Positions 43,945 to 53,729 are shown, numbered from the stretch's first letter. The stretch is DNA of 64,000 bases from Poseidonibacter antarcticus (GCF_003667345.1 NZ_RCWF01000001.1:124001-188000); one strand, 5' to 3'. A program made the numbers and translations. The notes: a model not told the origin generated them from the letters alone.

Positions 43945-44132
43945 TCAAATTATCTTAGTAATAACAAGTATTTTCTTAGTTAAAGCCATTTTTTTACTAA
44001 AAATTACATTAAATCAACATATAAATTACAAAATATATAATAAATTGTAAGAGATCTTTGTATGAATTTTTATTATTTATTCATAAAATTAGATATACTC
44101 TTTCCTCAATAATTAAATAAAATGGAATGTTA

Positions 44133-45434
44133 ATGTTAAGAAAAAATAAAAAATCACTAGGTATTTTTGAACTAATTGCTATTGCTCTTGGAGGAATGGT
44201 TGGAGGTGGGATATTTACAGTTTTAGGTATTTCTGTTTCAATGGTAGGAGTATATACTCCCATTGCTATAATAATAGGTGGAATTATTGCAACATTTGCT
44301 GCTTATTCTTATATTAAATTAGGTGTTTATTACAAAGATGAAGGAGCTACCTACTCTTTTTATAAAAAAACATTTCCAAATACACCATTTGCAGCATCAT
44401 TAATAGGATGGTGGGTTATTTTTGGATATATAAGTACTTTGGCTTTATATGCTTATACTTTTTCTGCTTATGCAATTAGTAATTTTTCATTTGGTGATAA
44501 TGAATTAATTAGAAAATTAGTAGCAGGTCTAATAATTTTAATCTTTACACTTATAAATATTTGGAGTGTAAAAGGAATGGGTAAAATTGAAGATATTATG
44601 GTTTATACAAAACTAACTATACTTTTGATAATTTCATTTACACTTATGAACCATTCAAATACTACTCTTCCCATATTAATAGAACAAAATAATAGTAATA
44701 TAACTATAATATCAATACTAATAGTTTCATCTTTAACTTTTGTAGCATATGAAGGTTTTCAACTTGTAATAAATGCAGTTAATGAGATGAATAAACCAGA
44801 AATAAATATTCCAAGAGCAATATACACTGCCCTATTTTTAGCAATTTCATTATATGTTATTATATCAATTGGAGCTATTATATCAATTCCTTTCCCCGAT
44901 ATTATTGAAAATAAAGAATATGCATTAGCTGCTGGTGCAAATAAAGTATTAGGACATTGGGGAACAGATTTGGTAATATTGGGAGCATTACTTGCAACAA
45001 GTAGTGCTATAAATGGAACATTATTTGGGGCATCAAGACAAATATCTACTATTGCAGAAGATGGATATTTCCCAAGTTTTTTACAAAAAAGGAAAAATAA
45101 TATTCCAATTTATGCTGTAATTATAATGGCTTCATTTTCTTTTACTATGATATTACTTGGGAATCTAAAAGTAATATTAGAATTTGGGAGCGTTACATTT
45201 TTATTAGTTTCATTCTTAATGGCATATGCGAATTTTAGAATATATAAAAAAACAAATTCATCGATAATTATTACTATAATTTCATTAATTGTATTAGCTT
45301 TTGGTACTATTTTAATAATATATTATGAGATTACAACTCAAGTAGAACAATTGTATTTTATTGGAGGATTATATTTCTTATTAACTTTAGCAGCTTGGAT
45401 ATTTGCTAAAATTAATAATAAAACTATTAATTAA
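44133..45434 (+). CDS. APC-family amino acid permease
   Basis: About 433 aa. I choose the second ATG (44133) because the GGA at 44124-44126 is then 6 nt away; the ATG at 44127 directly abuts it. About 12 helices. N-terminal GIFELIAIALGGMVGGGIFTVLG is the APC substrate-site helix 1; VKGMGKIEDIMVYTKLTIL and FVAYEGFQLVINAVNEM match helix 5-6 regions. Substrate unknown. Confidence 0.87.
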   Translation: MLRKNKKSLGIFELIAIALGGMVGGGIFTVLGISVSMVGVYTPIAIIIGGIIATFAAYSYIKLGVYYKDEGATYSFYKKTFPNTPFAASLIGWWVIFGYISTLALYAYTFSAYAISNFSFGDNELIRKLVAGLIILIFTLINIWSVKGMGKIEDIMVYTKLTILLIISFTLMNHSNTTLPILIEQNNSNITIISILIVSSLTFVAYEGFQLVINAVNEMNKPEINIPRAIYTALFLAISLYVIISIGAIISIPFPDIIENKEYALAAGANKVLGHWGTDLVILGALLATSSAINGTLFGASRQISTIAEDGYFPSFLQKRKNNIPIYAVIIMASFSFTMILLGNLKVILEFGSVTFLLVSFLMAYANFRIYKKTNSSIIITIISLIVLAFGTILIIYYEITTQVEQLYFIGGLYFLLTLAAWIFAKINNKTIN

Positions 45435-45437
45435 GAT

Positions 45438-46280
45438 TTAAAATTCTTCTAATAACTTTTTATAATGATTATTATCATATTTTTCTTGAAACCAAGAAGG
45501 AAGAATTTCTGATAAAAAAGGATAGTTTATTAGCATAGTACAAAAAACATCATATACACAAGATGCATCTTCACTAGCATATTTAACTTGTGTGTCTGAT
45601 AATTTTATATTTTCCCAATTTGATCTTGATACCCTTTTAGATTTTTGTAAGTTCTGATTCAAAAATAAAAGTACACTTCTTTTAGCCCCAATATCATTAG
45701 GAAAAGACATCTTTGTTTTAAATAAAGAACCAAAATCTATACAGCATCTAAGTCTAATTCTAAATTCTTTATATAAAGCATCTGTATCACCATTTAATCC
45801 GATTCCTACTTTAATTAAATCTTTACTTGTTAATATATCTAATAATGGTTTTATATTTCTTATTAGATGAACTTGAAATAAATAACAATTTTTATCATCA
45901 GATATTTGAATAACTGCAATTTTACTAGGTGGAACACCTTTTTGGAAGATTGGTTTTTGTTCTGTGTCAAAGCCTAAAATTTTTGAATCTAGTAACTTTA
46001 AAACAGCTTCATTTAAATCTTTTTCAGTTTTAATAATATGAACTTTTTTATTTTTTAATGTATAATTAGGTAAATTATCATCCGTAATTTTATTTATATT
46101 ATCAAGTTTTGATATAAAATCTATTAATTTATATGTTCTGTCATCTAGTGTTGTTACCACATCACTAAAAGCATTTGAAACTGCTTTTTCTAATTCTTCA
46201 CCAGTTTTATTTCCACAAATCTTTTTAATTAAGCTAATTCTATTTTTATTTATAAAGGACTCTGATATATCTATTTTCAA
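45438..46280 (-). CDS. RNase D-like 3'-5' exonuclease domain protein
   Basis: 280 aa. The DEDDy exonuclease fold occupies about residues 85-265: LGFDTEQKP (Asp105, Glu107), KVGIGLNGDTDAL (Asp) and YASEDASCVYDVF (Tyr, Asp). The first 80 residues are a helical extension without a known domain. No HRDC domain, so closer to short DNA_pol_A_exo1 proteins. A structured RNA with a terminator lies 93 bp upstream of the ATG and could act as its leader. Confidence 0.82.
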   Translation of the reverse strand: MKIDISESFINKNRISLIKKICGNKTGEELEKAVSNAFSDVVTTLDDRTYKLIDFISKLDNINKITDDNLPNYTLKNKKVHIIKTEKDLNEAVLKLLDSKILGFDTEQKPIFQKGVPPSKIAVIQISDDKNCYLFQVHLIRNIKPLLDILTSKDLIKVGIGLNGDTDALYKEFRIRLRCCIDFGSLFKTKMSFPNDIGAKRSVLLFLNQNLQKSKRVSRSNWENIKLSDTQVKYASEDASCVYDVFCTMLINYPFLSEILPSWFQEKYDNNHYKKLLEEF

Positions 46281-46372
46281 AAAAATTCTCCAGGAAATAT
46301 GTTTTAAGTAAAGAATAGTATCTAAAACTATTTAAATTTTAAGCGTATAATCAATATTAAGTTTTTTGACAT

Positions 46373-46405
46373 AAAAAAAAGGGAGTTAACATTTGTTAAA
46401 CTCCC
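46373..46405 (-). terminator. Terminator/attenuator hairpin
   Basis: GGGAGTTTAAC / GTTAACTCCC stem (46381-46390 with 46395-46405, one bulge) followed on the minus strand by eight Ts (46373-46380). It ends the structured RNA above the exonuclease gene. Confidence 0.85.
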
Positions 46406-46491
46406 TTCTTAAATATTACAGTTAAATAAAACATTTACTTAACCTATTCACTACACAGTGAATCAAATTATTATATTAGTTTGTAACAATA

Positions 46492-46515
46492 CTAAAAATG
46501 TAAAACCTCTATCAT
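46492..46515 (-). CDS. Seven-codon micro-ORF in structured RNA
   Basis: ATG at 46515 encodes MIEVLHF and stops at TAG. GGAGG (46521-46525) lies 5 nt upstream, a far better ribosome site than most genes here. Codon content does not suggest a simple amino-acid attenuator. Coding by such a short frame is uncertain. Confidence 0.4.
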   Translation of the reverse strand: MIEVLHF

Positions 46516-46544
46516 CTTCACCTCCGTATTATTTGCTTACTGAC

Positions 46545-46550
46545 ATTATA
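46545..46550 (-). promoter_or_regulatory. Extended -10 promoter of structured RNA
   Basis: TGTTATAAT on the minus strand, a perfect -10 with extended TG. Upstream (46568-46591) lies an AACT...AGTT-type inverted repeat around TTAATTTTAG, possibly an operator. Confidence 0.6.
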
Positions 46551-46626
46551 ACATCTTTTTAAATTAAAACTAACTTAATTTTAGTTAAGTTTATATAAAA
46601 TGACTACAATATAATAAAGGAATACA

Positions 46627-46797
46627 ATGTTTTTAGAAATTATACGAACTATATTTAAAAAAGAAAAGACTTTCGAGTGTATTATCTGGGATGGGAAAAC
46701 TATGAAATATCAAGATTTAACGCAAAAAGAAATAGATGAAATTAAGAATAATCCAGAATACAAAGATTGGAGTGTTACATTAAAAGATGAATGTTAA
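46627..46797 (+). CDS. Small hypothetical protein, 56 aa
   Basis: The ATG at 46627 is preceded by AAAGGAATACA. The product begins MFLEIIRTIFKKEKTFECII, continues with WDGKTMKYQDLTQKEIDEIK and ends NNPEYKDWSVTLKDEC. It has a short hydrophobic start, a beta-hairpin-like TFECIIWDGKTMKY and a helix. Not recognised. It lies 22 bp before aat on the same strand and may share its transcript. Confidence 0.6.
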   Translation: MFLEIIRTIFKKEKTFECIIWDGKTMKYQDLTQKEIDEIKNNPEYKDWSVTLKDEC

Positions 46798-46819
46798 TTC
46801 TATTTAGATAAAATAACTT

Positions 46820-47485
46820 ATGAGAATATTAGATAATAAAGAAAAAATATACCTTTTAGAGGAAAATGACTTTATTTTTCCAAGTTTAGAAATGATGAAT
46901 AATGATTTAGTAGCAATTGGTGGTGATTTCCACCCACAAAGACTGATAAATGCATATAAAAATGGTTTATTTCCTTGGTTTATTGATGAAGATAATTATA
47001 TACATTGGTTTAGCCCAAATAAAAGAATGGTTTTATATCCTGAAGAATTTAAAGTTTCTAAAAGCTTAAAAAAGAGTATTAAGAATAAAGGTTTTATTAT
47101 AAAATCAAATGAAAATTTTGATGAGATAATAAAAAATTGTGCTAATATAAAAAGAAAACATGAAGATGATACTTGGATTAGTCAAGAGTTTATCCAAGCT
47201 TACACTAAACTCTTTGAGTTAGGTTATGTATTTTCAATTGAATGTTATTTAGATGATAAATTAGTAGGTGGATTATATGGTCTATTAATAGATGATATTT
47301 TCTGTGGTGAAAGTATGTTTGCAAAAGTAAGTGATGCTTCTAAAGTAGCTTTTTATTATTTATGTAAACAAGCAAAAGAAAATGGAATTAAGCTTATTGA
47401 TTGTCAAGTTTATAATGATCATTTAGCATCTCTTGGGGCAAAAGAAATAAGTAGAAAAGATTTTTTTAATATCTTAAAGGCTTAA
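46820..47485 (+). CDS. aat: Leucyl/phenylalanyl-tRNA--protein transferase
   Basis: 221 aa. Transfers Leu or Phe to N-terminal Arg/Lys, marking proteins for ClpSA (N-end rule). Motifs: FPSLEMMNNDLVAIGGDFHPQRL, AYKNGLFPWF, HWFSPNKRMVLYPEE, GGLYGLLIDDIFCGESMFAK and LIDCQVYNDHLASLGAKEI. Length close to E. coli Aat (234 aa). No clear ribosome site, consistent with coupling to an upstream gene. Confidence 0.93.
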   Translation: MRILDNKEKIYLLEENDFIFPSLEMMNNDLVAIGGDFHPQRLINAYKNGLFPWFIDEDNYIHWFSPNKRMVLYPEEFKVSKSLKKSIKNKGFIIKSNENFDEIIKNCANIKRKHEDDTWISQEFIQAYTKLFELGYVFSIECYLDDKLVGGLYGLLIDDIFCGESMFAKVSDASKVAFYYLCKQAKENGIKLIDCQVYNDHLASLGAKEISRKDFFNILKA

Positions 47486-47486
47486 G

Positions 47487-49901
47487 ATGAAAACTAAACA
47501 CAATCTGAAAGAATTACATAATTTTATTGAACTTATATCAGATTTAGTATTCGTAAAAAATTTCAACGGTCAATATACCCATTGTAATAAGATTTTTTTA
47601 GATTTCTTCGATAAAAAAAGAGAAGATGTAATTTTTAAAACAGATTATGATTTATTTTCTAAAGAAAATGCTGATTTATTTAGAAAAAGTGATACTGAAA
47701 TATTTAAAACAAAAGAAGATAAATTTAATTATAAAGAACAGATTATTCATAAAAATGGAATTACTTCATATTTTACTGCTTCTAAACAGATTCTTTATGA
47801 CTTAAATAATAATGAAGTTGGATTGTTTTGTATAATAAAAGATGTAACTATTGAAAAAGAATATGAATTAATATATAAAGATAATAAGCTTTTATTAGAA
47901 TATATTGCTATTGAAAATAATCTAAAAAAAATATTAGATAAAATTGTATTATTAGCAGAACATAGAAATAAAAAGAGTACATGTTCAATACTTTTATTAG
48001 ATAAAGAAAAAAAACATTTATTAACTTTTTCTGCACCTAATTTACCTTCATTTTTTAATATTGCTATTCATGGTATTAAAATAGGAGAAAAAATAGGTTC
48101 TTGTGGAAGTGCTGCATATAAAAAGAAAAGAGTAATTGTTGAAAATATTAATACCCATGAAAACTGGCAGAATTATTTAGAGTTAACAAAGAAAGCTAAT
48201 CTACACTCATGTTGGTCCGAACCTATAATTTCTTCAAGTAATGAAATACTTGGAACTTTTGCAATATATAATGATAGACCAAAAAAACCTTCTGATTTTG
48301 AACTTAAATTTATTTCTGCATATTCTAATCTTGCAGCAACTGCGATTGAAAAAGACAAAAATTACAAAATAATTTTAGAAAATGAATATGAACTATCCTT
48401 ATTATTTGATAATGCTCAAAGTGGTTTAATTTATGTTAATAATAAAATGGAAATACTAAAAGTAAATAAACGTTTTATAAATATATTTGGTTATGAGACT
48501 ACAAAAGAGCTAATAGGAAGTAATATTCTTAAATTACACTTGTCAAAAGATAATTATAATAAAATAAAAAAGAATACATCCCTTTTATTAAAAGCTCAAG
48601 AAACATTTTATATAGAATGCCAATTTAAGAAAAAAGATGGAACAATTATTTATTGTGAACTTTCAGGGAAAACCTTGAATAAACAGTATGTTAATAAATT
48701 ATCAAAAGGTATTTTATGGACAATAAATGATATTACAAAGAGAAAAGAAGATTTACAAAAAGTAGAAAATCTAAATAAACTTGCTACATCATTAACACAA
48801 TCACAAGCAACATTATTGTCAATATTTGATAAAGGTGATTCTGTTCTTTTTAAGTGGAAGAATAATCCTACATGGGATGTTGAATATGTTTCTTCAAGTG
48901 TGTCTAAGCTATTAGGATATAGTAAAGAAGACTTTCTTTCAAAACATATTACGTATACTCATTGCATTCATAAAGACGACATAAAAGATGTTATTAATCA
49001 AGCTAATTATGCTAAAGAAAATAATTTAAGTCATTTTAAATATGAACCATATAGAATTATTGATAAAAATAATAAAATAAAATGGATTTTAGAACATTCT
49101 GTTATACAAAGAGATGCAAGTAATAATATTTTATATTTCATTGGGTATATTACTGATATTACAGAACAACTAAAACAACAAGAAATAATTTTTCAACAAT
49201 CTAAATTAGTATCAATGGGAGAAATGATTGGTAATATTGCGCATCAATGGAGACAACCTCTATCTATTATTTCTTCTATAGCAACTGCTTCAAAACTTGA
49301 AAAACAATTAAACACTTTAGATGAAAAAGTTTTTTTAAAGAATATGGAAATAATAAATACAAATGCACAATATTTATCTCATACAATTGATGATTTTAGA
49401 GAATTTATAAAAGCAGATAGAGAATTAAATGATTTTAATCTATCTAGTACAATAAAAAGTTTTTTAAACGTAGTAGAAACTTCAGTTACAAAGAATACAA
49501 TTCAAGTGATTTTAGATTTAGAAGACGATATTATCATGAATAATTATCAAAATGATATGATTCAATCTTTTATCAATATTATCAATAACTCAATAGATGC
49601 ATTCTTAGAAAAAAACATTAAAGAGCGATATTTCTTTATAACAACAAAAAAATTAGGCAAAAAAATCTATATTAAACTCAAAGATAATGCAGGAGGGATT
49701 AATAAAGATTTACTTAATAAAGTTTTTGAACCATACACAACAAGTAAACATAAAAGTAAAGGAACTGGCTTGGGTCTTAACATTACATACAATTTTATTG
49801 TTCTTGGAATGAAAGGAAATATATCAGTAAATAATACTACTTATATTTATAAAAATAAGGAACTTTTAGGTTGTGAATTTTTAGTAACTTTTGATAATTA
49901 A
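47487..49901 (+). CDS. PAS/GAF-domain sensor histidine kinase
   Basis: 804 aa, no membrane helix, so probably cytosolic. Domain order: PAS (about 8-125), GAF (about 140-290, with SEPIISSSNEILGTFAIY), PAS (about 300-415), PAS with PAC (about 450-560), HisKA-type helix with His586 in GNIAHQWRQPL, and HATPase with NSIDAFLEKN, LKDNAGGINKDLL and GTGLGLNIT. The AHQWRQPL type is common in Campylobacterota. No receiver or regulator gene is adjacent. It follows aat by one base. Confidence 0.88.
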   Translation: MKTKHNLKELHNFIELISDLVFVKNFNGQYTHCNKIFLDFFDKKREDVIFKTDYDLFSKENADLFRKSDTEIFKTKEDKFNYKEQIIHKNGITSYFTASKQILYDLNNNEVGLFCIIKDVTIEKEYELIYKDNKLLLEYIAIENNLKKILDKIVLLAEHRNKKSTCSILLLDKEKKHLLTFSAPNLPSFFNIAIHGIKIGEKIGSCGSAAYKKKRVIVENINTHENWQNYLELTKKANLHSCWSEPIISSSNEILGTFAIYNDRPKKPSDFELKFISAYSNLAATAIEKDKNYKIILENEYELSLLFDNAQSGLIYVNNKMEILKVNKRFINIFGYETTKELIGSNILKLHLSKDNYNKIKKNTSLLLKAQETFYIECQFKKKDGTIIYCELSGKTLNKQYVNKLSKGILWTINDITKRKEDLQKVENLNKLATSLTQSQATLLSIFDKGDSVLFKWKNNPTWDVEYVSSSVSKLLGYSKEDFLSKHITYTHCIHKDDIKDVINQANYAKENNLSHFKYEPYRIIDKNNKIKWILEHSVIQRDASNNILYFIGYITDITEQLKQQEIIFQQSKLVSMGEMIGNIAHQWRQPLSIISSIATASKLEKQLNTLDEKVFLKNMEIINTNAQYLSHTIDDFREFIKADRELNDFNLSSTIKSFLNVVETSVTKNTIQVILDLEDDIIMNNYQNDMIQSFINIINNSIDAFLEKNIKERYFFITTKKLGKKIYIKLKDNAGGINKDLLNKVFEPYTTSKHKSKGTGLGLNITYNFIVLGMKGNISVNNTTYIYKNKELLGCEFLVTFDN

Positions 49902-50527
49902 TTTCGATAATTAACTTTTATCTTTTTACCTAAGACCTTTGCTTTGGTCATTAAAATATGAAGATCTAAGAAAGCTTTTATTTGTGCTAAAGATTCTCTA
50001 TCTTGCATTTTCTTTGCAGCTTCTGTCCCTTTTATATCATATGCTGCAAAGCCAATGGCTTTTTGACCTTTCCCATGTGCAATATATAAGGCACGGTTTA
50101 GATGAAACTTTTGTGATACAATAATATAATAATCTAAATCAAAAATTTCTTTTGCTCGTATAATAGAATCAAAAGTTCTATATCCTGCAAAATCTTTTGT
50201 AATATATTTTGCAGGAACACCCGCTTTTATTAAATCTTTATACATAGAAGTGACTTCATCATAATTAGCACTTTTATCTCCAGATACAACAATAGCATCT
50301 ATTTTTTTAGCTTTCCATAATTTAACTGCTGCTCTTATACGATAGGTATAAAAATAGTTTTGTTTTCCCTTTGATACATATTTTGCAGTTCCCAATACTA
50401 AGGCTGCTTTTTTATGTGGAACTTTTTTTATATCAGTAAAAATATATGGATTTTCTTTTTCATCTACGCAAAAAGCCGCACTTAAAGTAAAAGAAATTAA
50501 AAAGATTAATTTAAATGCAAAACTCAT
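49898..50527 (-). CDS. SanA/YdcF-like DUF218 protein
   Basis: 209 aa. Signal peptide or anchor at about 1-20 (LIFLISFTLSAAFC), then the DUF218 domain: AALVLGTAKYV, YRIRAAVKLWKAKKIDAIVVSGDK, DLIKAGVPAKYI, AGYRTFDSIIRAKEIF and IIVSQKFHLNRALYIA. This is the SanA branch, linked in E. coli to envelope barrier function; the reaction is unproven. Confidence 0.85.
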   Translation of the reverse strand: MSFAFKLIFLISFTLSAAFCVDEKENPYIFTDIKKVPHKKAALVLGTAKYVSKGKQNYFYTYRIRAAVKLWKAKKIDAIVVSGDKSANYDEVTSMYKDLIKAGVPAKYITKDFAGYRTFDSIIRAKEIFDLDYYIIVSQKFHLNRALYIAHGKGQKAIGFAAYDIKGTEAAKKMQDRESLAQIKAFLDLHILMTKAKVLGKKIKVNYRN

Positions 50528-50530
50528 ACA

Positions 50531-51481
50531 TTAAACATCCCAATTTTTTATCCATTCTTTTTGCTCTTCTTTTGTAAGAAAAGTCCAAATCACGATTCTA
50601 GATATTTTTTGTCCATGTTGCATATCAATAGTGTCATATTCTGCTGGTTTAATTTCATCTAAAACATCATAAATATAAGGAAGATTCCCTTTTTTTGAAA
50701 CAATAGTTGTAAACCAAAAACAATTTTTAGCATATTTTTTACTTTGTCTCATCATTGCTTTAATAAATGCAACTTCTCCACCTTTACACCATAACTCATT
50801 ACTTTTACCACCAAAGTTTAAAGATGCTTTATCAACAACTTGTTTTGTAAGGTTTGAAATCTTTCTTTTATTTCCTGCTATTGCTGCTTCTTGTGTTTTA
50901 TGAAAAGGAGGATTACATAATGTAAAATCAAATCTATCATCTTCTTTTATAATTCCTGTAAAAATACTATCGTGATTTAATTGTAATCTACACTCAACTT
51001 TTCCTTTTAAAGAAGCATTTGAATTCACAATATTTTGTGATGATTCTATAGATTCTTGTTCTATATCAGAACCTACAAACTCCCAACCATAAACACTATT
51101 TCCAATAATAGGATAAATACAGTTTGAACCAATACCAATATCTAAACCTTTTATTTTTGAACCTCTTGGAACTACGCCTTTTGTATTTTCTGCTAATAAA
51201 TCAGCAATATAATGAATATAATCAGCTCGTCCAGGAATTGGAGGGCAAAGATAACCTTCTGGAATTGAATATTCTTTAATCCCATAAAAATGAGCTAAAA
51301 GTGCTTTGTTTAAATTAAGAACAGCTTGTGCATTTGCAAAGTCGACTGATAAATCACCATGTTTATTTTCAAAAACATAATCGCCAAGTTGTGGAAAACT
51401 TTTAATTAGTTCAGGGAAATCATATCTATTGTTGTGAGGATTACGTTTATGTAAGCCTTTTTTATTTTCTTTTTGTGCCAT
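50531..51481 (-). CDS. rlmF: 23S rRNA (adenine(1618)-N(6))-methyltransferase
   Basis: 316 aa. Starts with a basic segment (KGLHKRNPHNNRYDFPEL), a SAM-binding LDIGIGSNCIYPIIG and the N6-adenine methyltransferase motif FTLCNPPFHKTQEAA. The family-typical NLTKQVVDKASLNFGGKSNELW and CFWFTTIVSKKGNL follow. Length matches RlmF (about 308 aa). Confidence 0.93.
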   Translation of the reverse strand: MAQKENKKGLHKRNPHNNRYDFPELIKSFPQLGDYVFENKHGDLSVDFANAQAVLNLNKALLAHFYGIKEYSIPEGYLCPPIPGRADYIHYIADLLAENTKGVVPRGSKIKGLDIGIGSNCIYPIIGNSVYGWEFVGSDIEQESIESSQNIVNSNASLKGKVECRLQLNHDSIFTGIIKEDDRFDFTLCNPPFHKTQEAAIAGNKRKISNLTKQVVDKASLNFGGKSNELWCKGGEVAFIKAMMRQSKKYAKNCFWFTTIVSKKGNLPYIYDVLDEIKPAEYDTIDMQHGQKISRIVIWTFLTKEEQKEWIKNWDV

Positions 51482-51603
51482 AATATTATCTTAGTGTATA
51501 AATTTTTTTGTATTGTACAATGATATTACTAATTTTAAGAAAATTTATTCTTAATCTAATAGGAATTAGGTACAATAATAAATATTTAAATAAAAGAGGA
51601 AAT

Positions 51604-52089
51604 GTGCCAAGAGCAAAATTAAGAAAAGTTTTACCTACACATGAAAAAATAAAAGAGCAAAAACTATTAAAGGTTTTTGGTAAATTGTTAAATAAAAGAG
51701 AAATTTGGAGTCTTTCAAGAAGAAAGATTTTAGGTGGTGTTTTTATAGGCGTGTTTGTTGCTTTTATTCCTATGCCTTTTCAAATGCTATTAGTAGCTTT
51801 TTTAGCAATACTATTTAAGGTTAATTTTCCAGTAACCCTACCCTTAGTTTGGATTTCTAATCCTTTAACAATGCCTTTTATCTACTATTTTGAGTATGAA
51901 GTAGGTAATTTCATTTTAAATGTAAAAGACCCAATAGAATTCAGTTTTGAAACAATGAATGATAATATAAGTGAAATTGCATTATCTTTATATATGGGAA
52001 CTGCATTAGTTTCAACGGTACTTTCTTTTGGTACTGTATTTATATTAAATCTTTTATGGATAAAAGATGTTAGGGATAGAAGAAAGTAA
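51604..52089 (+). CDS. DUF2062 membrane protein
   Basis: About 161 aa. I choose GTG at 51604 (MPRAKLRKVLPTHEKIKEQK) because DUF2062 proteins begin MPRK/MPRA and an AAGAGGA lies just upstream; an ATG at 51508 in frame would add 32 untypical residues. Core motif: SRRKILGGVFIGVFVAFIP, MPFQMLLVAFLAILF and NFPVTLPLVWISNPLTMPF, with two to three membrane helices. Function unknown; glycosyltransferase association in some bacteria. Confidence 0.78.
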   Translation: MPRAKLRKVLPTHEKIKEQKLLKVFGKLLNKREIWSLSRRKILGGVFIGVFVAFIPMPFQMLLVAFLAILFKVNFPVTLPLVWISNPLTMPFIYYFEYEVGNFILNVKDPIEFSFETMNDNISEIALSLYMGTALVSTVLSFGTVFILNLLWIKDVRDRRK

Positions 52090-52108
52090 ATTATTCTATT
52101 CTCTTTTT

Positions 52109-53590
52109 CTAAATCTTTAAATTCTTTAATAAATCATCTATAGCATCAAATTCATCCGCAACATTTATTAATGCTTTTTTATTAGTAACTTCAAATCTAG
52201 GCATAAATATTTTTATATCTTCACTAGCTCTTGTAATAGAAACATACGTTAATCTATATTTTTCATCATCACTCATATATCTATTATCTGATAAAGAAAA
52301 AAGATCAATATATGCAACATCGTGAGTACTTCCTTGTAGTTTATGAATAGTTGAAGCATGTACATATTGAACATCTGCAAACATATCTCTTACTGAATAA
52401 AATGTTTTCCATAACTCTTTTTTACTAGGATGTTGAGCTTTTTTAGCTGTTGAAACTATTAATTTTAGTTTATCATTAAAAACTTTTATACTTGCAGGTT
52501 CTATTACTCTAAATATTTGTTGATCTAAAGAGCCAACTTCTCTACATTCCCAAAAATTTATATCTAAAGTTTCGTGATATTTAAGTATTGCACTTTGTAG
52601 TTCTACTATTTGTCCATTATGATATAAAGAAATATCATTTACACTATAAGCTTCTTTAAAACGCAGGGTATCTCCTGTACGAAATGTAGGAGGATTTAAG
52701 ACATTTTTTTGTTCCCAAAACTTAGTTCTAATTAGATTATTAAAAGAATCTACATCTTTATTTTTATATGTTGCAATAATTTTATCTTCATTATACCATT
52801 GTTCATTTTTATAAAAATCTGCCAAAAAATCTCTATGATTATTAAAAAATGTTAATTCTTCATGATAATTTTCACTAAAAAATTGTCTTAAAGGAATAAA
52901 ATTCTTTGTTTCTATACTTTCTCTAAGTTTTGTAGCTATTTTAATAATATAACTATCTTCAGCTTGTCTTACAACTTCTTTTAAAACAAATTTATTTCTT
53001 AATTTATATATTTGATTTTCACTATTATCTACAGGTAATAACTGAAAAGGGTCACCTATAAAAAATACAAATTTTACTCTTTCTTCTTCTAGAGCTTCTT
53101 TTATATATTCAAATAATTCTGATCCAATCATTGAACTTTCATCTACTATTAGTATAGATGCACTATCATGAGTTTTTTTTGTTTTATCTACTTTAAAAGT
53201 TTCAATACCCTTATCAAAATCACGAAATGGTTTTATTCCTAAAAAAGAGTGTATTGTTTTACAACTTGCTTGTATTTTATTTTTTCTTAACATCTCTGAT
53301 ATTACACCAACTGCTTTATGTGTTGGTGCAGTTATTGTAAAGCTAAAATCTGTATCTTTTTTATCTCTAAAATATTTAGCAATTTGTGCTGTTAAAAATG
53401 TCTTTCCTGTCCCAGCAGCTCCTGTTAGAGAAATCATATAATCATATATATTTTCTGTTTTTAGAATACTTTTTATTCTTATATCAATTAAACCTGTAAT
53501 ATTGTTAAATATTTCTTTTTGGTGTTCTGTTAGTTTAGATGTGTTTTTCTCTTCATTTAAATCTACATTTTGCTTAGTTATATTGTTCAT
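52109..53590 (-). CDS. ATP-dependent DNA helicase (RecD2/Dda-like, SF1)
   Basis: 493 aa. Walker A LTGAAGTGKTFLTAQIA, motif Ia TAPTHKAVGVI, motif II LIVDESSMIGSELF, motif III FFIGDPFQLLPV and a C-terminal UvrD_C_2-type STIHKLQGSTHDVAYID plus YVSITRASEDI. This is the SF1B organisation of phage Dda and RecD-like helicases; no nuclease or N-terminal RecD2 domains. Role in repair or replication restart is inference. Confidence 0.85.
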   Translation of the reverse strand: MNNITKQNVDLNEEKNTSKLTEHQKEIFNNITGLIDIRIKSILKTENIYDYMISLTGAAGTGKTFLTAQIAKYFRDKKDTDFSFTITAPTHKAVGVISEMLRKNKIQASCKTIHSFLGIKPFRDFDKGIETFKVDKTKKTHDSASILIVDESSMIGSELFEYIKEALEEERVKFVFFIGDPFQLLPVDNSENQIYKLRNKFVLKEVVRQAEDSYIIKIATKLRESIETKNFIPLRQFFSENYHEELTFFNNHRDFLADFYKNEQWYNEDKIIATYKNKDVDSFNNLIRTKFWEQKNVLNPPTFRTGDTLRFKEAYSVNDISLYHNGQIVELQSAILKYHETLDINFWECREVGSLDQQIFRVIEPASIKVFNDKLKLIVSTAKKAQHPSKKELWKTFYSVRDMFADVQYVHASTIHKLQGSTHDVAYIDLFSLSDNRYMSDDEKYRLTYVSITRASEDIKIFMPRFEVTNKKALINVADEFDAIDDLLKNLKI

Positions 53591-53729
53591 TTATACTCAT
53601 TTTAAAAAATTATGATTTGGATATGGACTATTTGGAAGTTGTATTTTATAGTTAATATACTTTAGAAAAGTATATCTCAAATTAGATAATAACGCTCTTT
53701 AAATAAAGGTATTTGAAGAGAAGGAATAT

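Larger units (their letters stand above)
46373..46538 (-). ncRNA. Structured leader or small RNA with micro-ORF, about 165 nt
   Basis: Transcript predicted from TGTTATAAT (-10 at 46545-46550) to the terminator. In order: a seven-codon ORF, a hairpin ATTCACT-acac-AGTGAAT (46446-46463), a hairpin 46421-46430 / 46434-46443, and the terminator. The middle stem pairs fully only on the minus strand, where one position becomes a G-U pair instead of an A-C mismatch. TTTAAC recurs in both the second hairpin and the terminator arm, so alternative pairing is possible. It may be a free sRNA or an attenuator of the exonuclease gene. Confidence 0.6.
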
